A stretch of DNA of 8,523 nucleotides from CAUZRD01 sp963582255 (GCA_963582255.1 CAUZRD010000086.1:1-8523); one strand, 5' to 3'. Shown: positions 1 to 6,056, counted from the first letter of the stretch. Notes: a model not told the origin generated them from the sequence alone. Numbers and translations: made by a program.

Positions 1-480
1 AGCAGACGAAATTGAATAATTTATGCCTTTGATCCCGAGATAGGTTGACAGGGTCGCCGAGGCCATCGAACACATCGCTTTTGGGACCGCGAACGGTCCT
101 ACCTGCTTAGCACTCCTATTCCGCGTCGTATCCGCCGCACTGACAATTGCCCGTGTCGAAGGCCCCCCAGTTCCAACCACCAGTCCGGTACGTTCATGAC
201 TGATCATCCCAGCTTCTAGGCCGGAATCCTGAATAGCTTGTTCGGCCGCGATATAAGCCCAGCCGGAACCATCTGCTAGAAACCGCATCTTGCGGCGATC
301 AATCGTTTCACTAGGGTTGAGTGAGGGTGCTCCATGAACCCGACATCGGAATCCTAGCTCAGAATAGGAATCGGCAGCCGAAATACCCGACCTAGCCTCG
401 CGTAACGACGCCAGAACCTCCTGGGCATTATTGCCAATACTTGAGACAATCCCCAATCCCGTTACGACCACACGTCGCAT
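1..480 (-). CDS. fabB: 3-oxoacyl-ACP synthase I (FabB), N-terminal part, cut by window edge
   Basis: The 160 codons read on the minus strand from the ATG at 480 match the N-terminal half of beta-ketoacyl-ACP synthase I, the condensing enzyme that elongates cis-unsaturated acyl-ACP in the cytoplasm. Visible family signatures are MRRVVVTGLGIVSSIGNN at residues 1-18, IDRRKMRF in the middle, GTGGPSTR, GPFAVPKAM and IKGINYSISSA at the end. In this family the catalytic Cys directly follows SISSA, so the window stops just short of it; the His-His part of the triad is also outside. The frame is open through base 1, so the gene is partial only because of the window edge. It starts 72 bases after the fabA stop codon, with a GGGA ribosome-binding-like sequence about six bases before the ATG, and is very probably cotranscribed with fabA. 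The wording is closer to alphaproteobacterial FabB than to the E. coli protein as I remember them. FabF is the alternative, but the fabA neighbour argues for FabB. Confidence 0.93.
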   Translation of the reverse strand, partial: MRRVVVTGLGIVSSIGNNAQEVLASLREARSGISAADSYSELGFRCRVHGAPSLNPSETIDRRKMRFLADGSGWAYIAAEQAIQDSGLEAGMISHERTGLVVGTGGPSTRAIVSAADTTRNRSAKQVGPFAVPKAMCSMASATLSTYLGIKGINYSISSA

Positions 481-552
481 ACCAATTCCCAACTTTTAAA
501 CATTCTAAAATTTTTTGCGTCTGATATTGATGTCCGTTTATAAAGCCTCTTC

Positions 553-1065
553 CTACGCATTTTCCTTAAACAAGCCAACCCTAAGATCCTTGGCCACATA
601 TATAGTTTCACCATCCGCCCGCAGAAACCCATCGCCAACGCCAAGTACTAATTTACGCAATATAACACGCCGCAAATCAACTATATATTCGATCTTCTTC
701 ACACTTGGCAGCACCATGCCAGAAAATCTGACTTCACCTACACTTAGCGCTCTCCCCCTCCCAGGTTGATCGAGCCAACCGAGAAAAAACCCAAGCATCT
801 GCCATAGCGCGTCAAGACCCAGGCACCCTGGCATAACAGGATCGCCCTTAAAGTGGCACGCAAAGAACCATAGGTCTGGATTTACATCAAGTTCAGCAAC
901 AACCTGCCCCTTCCCATATTCACCGCCATCTTCTGTAATGCTCGAAATCCGATCGAACATTAACATCGGCGGTAAGGGAAGTTGAGCATTCCCCTCACCA
1001 AATATCTCACCTCGTCCACACTTGAGGAGATCTTCATAATCAAAGTTTGATTGCCGTTGCGGCAT
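553..1065 (-). CDS. fabA: 3-hydroxydecanoyl-ACP dehydratase/isomerase (FabA)
   Basis: FabA dehydrates 3-hydroxydecanoyl-ACP and isomerises the trans-2 to the cis-3 product, the branch point for unsaturated fatty acids; FabB then elongates the cis product. The single hotdog domain contains the signature CHFKGDPVMPGCLGLDALWQ, with the catalytic His at residue 71 and Asp at residue 85 (counted from the start chosen here), plus GRALSVGEVRFSG and the C-terminal AKDLRVGLF. The frame is open upstream to an ATG at 1092 (179 residues), but that ATG has no Shine-Dalgarno sequence and lies directly against the ACTAGT repeat cluster. The ATG at 1065 has AGG five bases upstream and gives 170 residues, close to the E. 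coli protein (172), so I prefer it. fabB follows after 72 bases. No residue needed for catalysis appears to be missing. Confidence 0.95.
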   Translation of the reverse strand: MPQRQSNFDYEDLLKCGRGEIFGEGNAQLPLPPMLMFDRISSITEDGGEYGKGQVVAELDVNPDLWFFACHFKGDPVMPGCLGLDALWQMLGFFLGWLDQPGRGRALSVGEVRFSGMVLPSVKKIEYIVDLRRVILRKLVLGVGDGFLRADGETIYVAKDLRVGLFKENA

Positions 1066-1070
1066 ATTTA

Positions 1071-1073
1071 CCT
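1071..1073 (-). promoter_or_regulatory. Ribosome binding site deciding the fabA start
   Basis: On the minus strand the sequence reads CCAGGTAAATATG, placing AGG five bases before the ATG at 1065. The upstream in-frame ATG at 1092 has only repeat sequence (ACTAGTTC) before it. This favours the shorter FabA. Confidence 0.5.
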
Positions 1074-1093
1074 GGCTACTTGAAAAATTCATG

Positions 1094-1126
1094 AACTAGT
1101 TAACTAGTATAACTAGTATAACTAGA
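1094..1126. promoter_or_regulatory. Cluster of four AACTAG half-sites upstream of fabA, probable operator
   Basis: AACTAG begins at 1094, 1102, 1111 and 1120, a spacing of 8, 9 and 9 bases. Because ACTAGT is itself a palindrome, neighbouring copies form dyads: a perfect 14-base palindrome at 1095-1108 (ACTAGT-TA-ACTAGT), then ACTAGT-ATA-ACTAGT at 1103-1117 and ACTAGT-ATA-ACTAGA at 1112-1126. The array lies 28-61 bases before the chosen fabA start and overlaps a possible -10 element, which is where a repressor site would be expected. A related dyad occurs at 4795-4809. The repeat is seen directly; its role as an operator is inference. Confidence 0.55.
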
Positions 1127-1144
1127 TTCTACCACACGCGTCAC
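1115..1144 (-). promoter_or_regulatory. Possible fabAB promoter
   Basis: On the minus strand GTGACG (plus positions 1139-1144) and TATACT (1115-1120) are separated by 18 bases, matching the sigma-70 -35 and -10 consensus at four and five of six positions. The same TATACT recurs at 1106-1111 within the repeat cluster, so the exact -10 is uncertain. Overlap with the ACTAGT dyads would suit repression. Confidence 0.35.
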
Positions 1145-1853
1145 AGTGCTAAAAGGCCGCGAAGAAAATACAGTCTAAGACCATTTTTGTCCTAATGGGT
1201 GAGACAATCTTATAGTTTAGCGAAAAGAGAGCTGAGGTAGCCAACAAGCACTATAACCCTGAAAATACATCGATGCTGCCCCATAATAACGTTCTGGTTC
1301 GGCAATTAATGGACCACATAGATGTGGCCAGCATCGTTGACTATCCGATTGCACCCCACACTCCCCAACACACTCATCGCTGCCTATACTCCCCTTTCTT
1401 ACGATGATGACCATACCAAATGCCCGTTGAGTAAGTAACAATACGCAACCACAATATTGGGGTATTACATCCCTCTACCATTATAGCGCACGCCAAAAAC
1501 AACTAGTTATTATAACTTCCCTATGGCTCGTATGGATTTACAGGCAACAGCTCGTACAGCGGTGACTTTATTTTCACAATGCACAGATTCATACACACTG
1601 CGGCCAAGATGACTCTGTATACCTTTTACTCAGCATATTTATGATGAAGGGGCAGCACCGTGAAAACACAAAGTGGCAAACGGTCCAATCGTCAACCACG
1701 CTAGATTGTTTTATCTTGTTAAGGTTTATATCATATTACGTAATTCTTAGTGTCATTTGCACAGCTACTCAGGCAAACAAAACTGCCTAACGGTAGATTG
1801 AACAAACAAGAAATACCCCGCGCCACGACTCCGGAACCCGCCACATATTCCCC
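1145..1853. other. Long intergenic stretch without a convincing gene
   Basis: About 700 bases between the divergent fabA and PCu(A)C genes. I found no reading frame with recognisable protein sequence, no tRNA-like fold and no obvious insertion sequence. It contains an isolated AACTAGTT at 1501-1508, resembling the half-sites upstream of fabA, and a possible promoter at 1706-1734. A 49-codon frame at 1641-1790 has a hydrophobic middle but no ribosome binding site. A 74-codon minus-strand frame at 1217-1441 begins with TTG and has no family resemblance. A decayed gene cannot be excluded by eye. Confidence 0.5.
1706..1734 (+). promoter_or_regulatory. Possible promoter for the PCu(A)C gene
   Basis: TTGTTT at 1706-1711 and TATCAT at 1729-1734 are separated by 17 bases, matching the sigma-70 consensus at three and five of six positions. 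It would leave an untranslated leader of over 100 bases before the ATG at 1854. The region is AT-rich, so chance matches are likely. Confidence 0.25.
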
Positions 1854-2396
1854 ATGCGCTATACACTCACTATTTTATTAGCCCTTACTTGCCTCACCGC
1901 AGGGATACCGCAACCAGGACATCCAAGCGATCCCGCGATCAGTGTGAGCAGACCATGGTTGCGCGCACTATTACCGGGACGACCTGCTGCCGGCTACATG
2001 ATCATTAAAAATAAGGGCTCATCTGATGACCAGATTGTGTCAGCTCATTCACCAATGGCCAAAAAAATATCGTTGCATACCCATTTGATGAAAAAAGGGG
2101 TCATGAAGATGCGCACGATCGATACAATCGACCTCCCAGCAAAGGCGCATGTCGAGCTAAAACCCCATGGATTACATTTTATGGTGACGGGTCTGTCAGA
2201 AATGGCTCTGGAGTATAAATCCATGCCCCTTACGCTGGTATTTAAACATGCCGGCGAAGTAACAATCAATGTCCCAATTATCGCAAAACTAAAAGCTATT
2301 CCTTCGCTCGAACACTCCCCACCTCAACACACAACGCCCGATCATTCCGCTTCGAGTCAGAGCATGCCAAGTAAAAATGGCCATTTTCATCCATAG
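1854..2396 (+). CDS. PCu(A)C-type periplasmic copper chaperone with His-rich tail
   Basis: Proteins of this family (formerly DUF461) bind Cu(I) in the periplasm and deliver it to the CuA centre of cytochrome c oxidase. The 180-residue product has a short basic, hydrophobic N-terminus (residues 1-17, MRYTLTILLALTCLTAG) that looks like a signal peptide; the Cys13 context lacks a good lipobox. The cupredoxin-like domain follows (about 27-145). The diagnostic metal motif is complete: His75, ten residues, Met86, 21 residues, His108, one residue, Met110 (GLHFM). After residue 150 the domain gives way to a low-complexity tail with His154, 159, 164, 177 and 179, which may bind additional metal. No Shine-Dalgarno is visible before the ATG, but the signal peptide starts there. 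It stands alone: no Sco, oxidase or copper exporter gene is in the window. It converges on the MaoC gene, whose stop lies 17 bases beyond its own. Confidence 0.85.
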   Translation: MRYTLTILLALTCLTAGIPQPGHPSDPAISVSRPWLRALLPGRPAAGYMIIKNKGSSDDQIVSAHSPMAKKISLHTHLMKKGVMKMRTIDTIDLPAKAHVELKPHGLHFMVTGLSEMALEYKSMPLTLVFKHAGEVTINVPIIAKLKAIPSLEHSPPQHTTPDHSASSQSMPSKNGHFHP

Positions 2397-2404
2397 ATGT
2401 ATTC

Positions 2405-2436
2405 AAGCATGCCTTACGAGCGCCTTACCCATGCTT
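2405..2436. repeat. Inverted repeat at the convergent gene ends
   Basis: AAGCATG at 2405-2411 pairs perfectly with CATGCTT at 2430-2436 around an 18-base loop that itself holds CCTTAC twice. It sits where the PCu(A)C and MaoC genes converge and overlaps the last codons of the latter. There is no T-run on either strand, so a Rho-independent terminator is not well supported; it may be a weak bidirectional hairpin or chance. Confidence 0.25.
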
Positions 2437-3460
2437 CATGAGTCAGGCTAAGAACCGTTTTGCCCTGCTGGTTGTGTCCCTCATTCTCACTTACCTCAAT
2501 TAGCCAATCTGGAAACTCTGGGTATAACCGACGCGAGGTGACTCGGGATTGGTAGCTGATCTCATCGTCTGGGCGCACCGGCATTGGCCATTTCATATTC
2601 AAAACTGCAACCGATGATCCAACTACCTCTAGTCGCTCGTCCAGCAGACACTGTGCCATAGCCCGCTGCACCTTGAGTCGGTTCCATATCGAAGCATTAT
2701 GCCATCCACTAGCAATCAATCCCCCATAAAGGCTCAAAGACGCCCGCTCTTCATCAGCATGAAAATATTGAGGATTGTACCTAGTGGCAAAGCTAAGCAT
2801 ATCATCCTTGGTAAAACGATACCTGCCTAACTCACCCCAATCTTCTGAAATATAGGTTACCTCCGCCTTCCTCTCATCTAGGTCAAACGCCTCAATACCC
2901 CCCCGCAATTCACCCGGCGGAAGTCGGATGGAAGAATGGTTATTCATTATCTCCGACGTGGTTTTCTCCGAAGGGAACGGGTCATCTGGATAACGCCGAT
3001 CAACTAATTGAACAGGCAGCCAGCTTAAAACTAACTCGTCCCTCTGATTGAAAACATCAATCAGCATACGCACGATGCCAATACGTGGCCGACTGCGCGA
3101 AGGACGCATGCTCAAAGGTATTCTTTGTGCATGAAGGATATCGCCTGGTCGCACCCAATTGAACCATTTGACATGTTCAAGACCAGGAGCGCCCGCTCCA
3201 GCTGTGCGATAAAGATAGTCATCACACAACATCCTCATCAGCATGGCGCAACTGTGCCAATCACTCGAAACCAAGCCTTTTGTAACCATTCGGGATGCTA
3301 AGGTTTCATCTAAATGAACCGGGTGCGGATCAAACTCTAACCCAAACCGGGTAGCATCTTCGCTAAGGACTTCACGCCGACCAAACTGTGTAGCCTCGCC
3401 GGTCTTGAAGTCCTCCCAATGAATAATCGAAACTGCTTCAATCAAGATTAAGCATCCCAT
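2414..3460 (-). CDS. Tandem MaoC/hotdog-fold dehydratase-like protein
   Basis: MaoC-type (R)-specific hydratases add water to or remove it from 2-enoyl-CoA thioesters in the cytoplasm. From the ATG at 3460 the product has 348 residues and two hotdog units. The first (about 13-165) carries DPHPVHLDE, with the D-x4-H catalytic pair Asp44 and His49. The second (about 200-345) carries NPQYFHADE followed by GGLIASGWH; here the Asp position is Asn229, while His234 is kept. One unit may therefore be catalytic and the other mainly structural, as in known double-hotdog hydratases. The frame opens with GTG at 3481, but family members usually begin just before a WEDF-like motif (here residues 15-18), so ATG 3460 or even TTG 3445 is likelier; none has a strong ribosome binding site. 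The start overlaps the 3' end of the oxidase gene, suggesting translational coupling. The true substrate is unknown. Confidence 0.8.
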   Translation of the reverse strand: MGCLILIEAVSIIHWEDFKTGEATQFGRREVLSEDATRFGLEFDPHPVHLDETLASRMVTKGLVSSDWHSCAMLMRMLCDDYLYRTAGAGAPGLEHVKWFNWVRPGDILHAQRIPLSMRPSRSRPRIGIVRMLIDVFNQRDELVLSWLPVQLVDRRYPDDPFPSEKTTSEIMNNHSSIRLPPGELRGGIEAFDLDERKAEVTYISEDWGELGRYRFTKDDMLSFATRYNPQYFHADEERASLSLYGGLIASGWHNASIWNRLKVQRAMAQCLLDERLEVVGSSVAVLNMKWPMPVRPDDEISYQSRVTSRRLYPEFPDWLIEVSENEGHNQQGKTVLSLTHEAWVRRS

Positions 3461-4685
3461 GTGCTGGCACCAACCGCTCACGAGTCACTTCATCCAAAGA
3501 TTTCACCCCAAGCAGTGCCATGTTACGATGAATTTCGCTATGCAATAACCTCGCCGCATGTGCAACACCCGCATCACCAGCGATCGCGGCGGCATACAGA
3601 AACGGCCGTCCGACAAAACAAAAATGAGCGCCAAGTGCCAGCGCTTTTAGCACATCACTACCGCGGCGGATGCCGCCATCAATCATAATGGTGAGCTCAG
3701 GCACGCTAGCAGCAATCTCCGGCAACACCCGAAGAGGTGAGACGGCTCCATCAAGTTGCCGGCCTCCATGATTAGAAATAATTATACCATCAGCCCCCGC
3801 GTCCTGTGCCCGCACAGCATCGTCTTTGTTAAGCACGCCCTTCAAAACCAGATTACCCTTCCATTTAGTCCGAATAGTCTTGATTTCCGTCCAGGTCATC
3901 CTATCCAAACCACCACGCGGCCGGGCTAAATTACGAGAGATCATCGGTGATCTTACGCCCATATTCTCCACATGCGGCATACCATGAAGAATGAGCGTAC
4001 GAAGTAGCATTCCAACAAGCCAACGCGGCCGCATTGCAAGATCGTAAATAAACCTGGGCGATGGCCGGAATGGTTTTCGAAAGCCGGAGCGTAAAGCAAG
4101 GTCGAGATTTGCAGCCACCGGCGTATCGAGAGTAACTACCAAGGTTTCATAACCAGCGCTAATCACCCGATCTAATAAATCGCTAATCAAGTTATCATTG
4201 GCAGAAAGGTAAGCCTGAAACCATGTTGTTTCTCCCGCCTGACGCACATTTTCTAGTGTCGTCAGGGCTGCGCCACTTAATATCATCGGAATATCTATAG
4301 CTTGCGCAGATCGGGCCATAACTATATCCCCGCGATAAGCGGCAAGCGAGATACCTCCCATTGGCGAAATGCCGAATGGGGACGAGTAGCTACGGCCAAA
4401 CAATGTTGTCGATTGGCTCCGCGCAGATGTATCAACCAACGTGCTCGGCATGAACGACCAGGCTTCATAGGCCGCCCGATTGGCATGCAAAGATTCCTCG
4501 CGTTCGGAGCCACTTTTCACATAGCCAAATACCGGGCGCGGGATGTAGCGCCGACCCGGCTCCTCAAAATCATCAAGCGCAAATATTCGTCTCAAGACGC
4601 GCGGCGGCATTGATTCCTCGCTTGTGCGCCTAGAAACTTTACCCATCTCCACCGTATCATTGAGATTTTGTGAATTGAACGACAT
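3438..4685 (-). CDS. FMN-dependent alpha-hydroxy-acid oxidase/dehydrogenase family protein (LldD/glycolate oxidase-like)
   Basis: This TIM-barrel family oxidises 2-hydroxy acids to 2-oxo acids through FMN. Numbered from the ATG at 4685 (415 residues), family landmarks are WFQAY with Tyr159 (Tyr129 of spinach glycolate oxidase), TLDTP at 185-189, LVLKG with FMN-contacting Lys282, the active-site block SNHGGRQLDG with catalytic His306 and substrate Arg309, IDGGIRRG at about 335-342, and the phosphate-binding GRPF at 359-362. The usual Arg after TxDTPxxxx (Arg164 in glycolate oxidase, Arg181 in lactate oxidase, a substrate-carboxylate ligand) is Leu194 here, so the natural substrate may differ from lactate or glycolate. 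An ATG at 4718 is in frame, but only 4685 has a purine-rich AAAGGG upstream (nine-base spacing). The MaoC gene follows with overlap. No transmembrane segment is obvious. The divergent DUF4350 gene shares its upstream region. Naming it lldD would overstate the evidence. Confidence 0.85.
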   Translation of the reverse strand: MSFNSQNLNDTVEMGKVSRRTSEESMPPRVLRRIFALDDFEEPGRRYIPRPVFGYVKSGSEREESLHANRAAYEAWSFMPSTLVDTSARSQSTTLFGRSYSSPFGISPMGGISLAAYRGDIVMARSAQAIDIPMILSGAALTTLENVRQAGETTWFQAYLSANDNLISDLLDRVISAGYETLVVTLDTPVAANLDLALRSGFRKPFRPSPRFIYDLAMRPRWLVGMLLRTLILHGMPHVENMGVRSPMISRNLARPRGGLDRMTWTEIKTIRTKWKGNLVLKGVLNKDDAVRAQDAGADGIIISNHGGRQLDGAVSPLRVLPEIAASVPELTIMIDGGIRRGSDVLKALALGAHFCFVGRPFLYAAAIAGDAGVAHAARLLHSEIHRNMALLGVKSLDEVTRERLVPAHGMLNLD

Positions 4686-4794
4686 CGAACAACACCCTTT
4701 AGTTCCAAGAACGCACATAAGATTTAGCAGTCATCATGTGCCAATTACGACCATACGTGCAATATTCAGTGGAGAGGACAACAAAATCACATTG

Positions 4795-4809
4795 TCTAGT
4801 AACACTAGA
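4795..4809. promoter_or_regulatory. 15-base dyad TCTAGT-AAC-ACTAGA, probable operator
   Basis: The six-base arms TCTAGT (4795-4800) and ACTAGA (4804-4809) are perfect inverted repeats around a three-base spacer. The dyad lies in the 168-base divergent region, 44 bases before the DUF4350 start and 109 bases before the oxidase start, so it could regulate either or both. Arms and spacer length match the dyads in front of fabA. The GT-N3-AC core resembles operators of FadR-subfamily GntR regulators (FadR, PdhR, LldR), though the outer bases differ. No regulator gene is in the window. Confidence 0.45.
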
Positions 4810-4816
4810 ACAGGAC

Positions 4817-4846
4817 TGGACTGAAACCCCTGTCAGCATGTAAATA
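4817..4846 (+). promoter_or_regulatory. Weak possible promoter giving a leaderless DUF4350 transcript
   Basis: TGGACT (4817-4822) and TAAATA (4841-4846), 18 bases apart, are poor sigma-70 matches. If used, transcription would begin at about the ATG at 4854, which would fit the absence of any Shine-Dalgarno sequence there. Very tentative. Confidence 0.15.
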
Positions 4847-4853
4847 AAAACGA

Positions 4854-5798
4854 ATGAAAACACCTTTTGGCCAGATGATAAGGGTAGGTTTGCTGGCATT
4901 CTCCGCAGCAACGCTCACCGTTACACCCTCGCTTTCCCAGCAAATTTCCGACCCTGATTTCAAACCAGAAATTGGCCCGCCAACGTTCCAAAATAGCACA
5001 GATCTTAAAGTCTACATCGATGAGGGCCACAATAATTTTCATACAAAATCTGGCCGCTATGCTCCATTTTCTGCTTTACTTGAAGCTGATGGATTTCAAG
5101 TCACCACGTCGACTGGTAACTTCACAAAAAATACCCTAGAAAATATCCAGATTTTAGTAATTGCCAACCCTCTGGCGAGCGCAAATCTGAAAAGCACTCG
5201 CCTTCCTACCTACTCAGCATTTACCGGTGAAGAAATTCAGACGCTAACAAACTGGGTATCGCAAGGCGGTTCATTACTGCTGATTGCCGACCATATGCCG
5301 TGGGGCGGAGCTGCCGCTGGACTCGCAGAATCATTCGGCCTTTTATTCTCAAACGGATATGCTCTGAGCAAGCAAGGCAAGGGAATCAACTATTTTACGC
5401 CACAGTCTGGCCTGGTTTCCAATCATCCGATCGCGCTTGGCAGCGCATATGGAAAAACCATCGACCAGGTTTTAACCTTCACTGGTCAAGGGTTTCGTAC
5501 TCAACGCGGCAGCAATGCTAAACCTTTGCTCATTCTTGGCGATGAGATGCTTTTGCTAATGCCAACAGAAGCCTGGAAAATTTCTGGCGAGACCCCACGC
5601 CTTTCGGCTTCGGGCATGTTTCAGGCTGCTACCCTGCGTTATGGAAAGGGACGCCTTGCTGCGTTCGGAGAGGCCGGCTTGTTTTCCGCCCAACTGACAA
5701 AACGGGGCGAAAGAATGGGCATGAACCACCCAGATGCAGTTCAAAACGCGCAGTTTGCACTTAATGTTATGCATTGGCTGGCAGGAATCGAAAGGTAA
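4854..5798 (+). CDS. Exported DUF4350-like protein
   Basis: The 314-residue product starts with a clear signal peptide: Lys/Arg in the first ten residues, a hydrophobic core at about 11-25 and a likely cleavage after SLS at residue 28. The rest looks soluble and periplasmic. Visible blocks are DEGHNNFHT (56-64) followed by GRYAPF (67-72), LVIANPLAS (101-109), SAFTGEEI (121-128), WVSQGGSLLLIADHMPWGGA (134-153) and GKGRLAAFGEAG (265-276). I associate this order with DUF4350 proteins, whose fold is related to the class I glutamine amidotransferase-like superfamily; I see no catalytic Cys at a nucleophile position, so amidotransferase activity is not suggested. Biochemical function is unknown. 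No Shine-Dalgarno precedes the ATG, but moving the start to Met8 would not improve this and would remove the basic N-region. It is transcribed away from the oxidase gene across a shared region holding a TCTAGT-N3-ACTAGA dyad. Confidence 0.65.
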   Translation: MKTPFGQMIRVGLLAFSAATLTVTPSLSQQISDPDFKPEIGPPTFQNSTDLKVYIDEGHNNFHTKSGRYAPFSALLEADGFQVTTSTGNFTKNTLENIQILVIANPLASANLKSTRLPTYSAFTGEEIQTLTNWVSQGGSLLLIADHMPWGGAAAGLAESFGLLFSNGYALSKQGKGINYFTPQSGLVSNHPIALGSAYGKTIDQVLTFTGQGFRTQRGSNAKPLLILGDEMLLLMPTEAWKISGETPRLSASGMFQAATLRYGKGRLAAFGEAGLFSAQLTKRGERMGMNHPDAVQNAQFALNVMHWLAGIER

Positions 5799-5978
5799 TT
5801 CTAAAGGTCAGCCCCAGGAAACCCGAACAAGAGCCCGGCAGAAAACCATCTGAGCAACCGCTGTAAGATCCTGTCGTGACCCCATCTGACACACGCTTTA
5901 AACCGAATAAGGTCAACTTATCATCCATACGCGCCATAAAATAATTTAGCTCGCCATAAACAACAATTGAAATCAGTT

Positions 5979-6056
5979 AGGGGAGAGAAAGTTCATAAAA
6001 TGTATTATGTATATATCTGTAATAATTCATTATTTTTTGAACTCATAAATTCCCCT
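5979..6056. repeat. Interrupted inverted repeat upstream of the enoyl-CoA isomerase operon
   Basis: AGGGGA (5979-5984), six bases, then GTTCA (5991-5995) is mirrored by TGAAC (6038-6042), eight bases, then TCCCCT (6051-6056). The 42 bases between are strongly AT-rich. As RNA this could form a two-part stem with an internal loop; as DNA it could be a pair of regulator sites flanking a promoter. It lies in the 296-base gap (5799-6094), in which I see no gene. Confidence 0.3.
6018..6026 (+). promoter_or_regulatory. Possible extended -10 element for the 6095 operon
   Basis: TGT-AATAAT (6018-6026) matches an extended -10 with five of six consensus bases and the TGn motif, but no good -35 lies 17 bases upstream. 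It would give a leader of roughly 60 bases. It sits between the arms of the inverted repeat at 5979-6056. Confidence 0.25.

Noticed and set aside
1066..1092. Nine-residue N-terminal extension of FabA from the ATG at 1092
   Set aside because: That ATG has no ribosome binding site and abuts the repeat cluster; the start at 1065 has an AGG and gives the usual family length.
1217..1441. 74-codon minus-strand reading frame in the fabA-PCu(A)C gap
   Set aside because: It begins with TTG (CAA at 1439-1441 on the plus strand), lacks a ribosome binding site and shows no family-like sequence.
1641..1790. 49-codon plus-strand frame with a hydrophobic middle
   Set aside because: No Shine-Dalgarno before the ATG, very short, and the hydrophobic run may simply reflect AT-rich DNA; kept only as a possibility in the findings.
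1770..1790. AGGCA/TGCCT hairpin as a terminator
   Set aside because: The stem has only five pairs, there is no T-run, and no gene ends nearby.
4302..4613. 103-codon plus-strand frame opposite the FMN oxidase gene
   Set aside because: It lies entirely antisense to a strongly supported gene, with no recognisable motifs.
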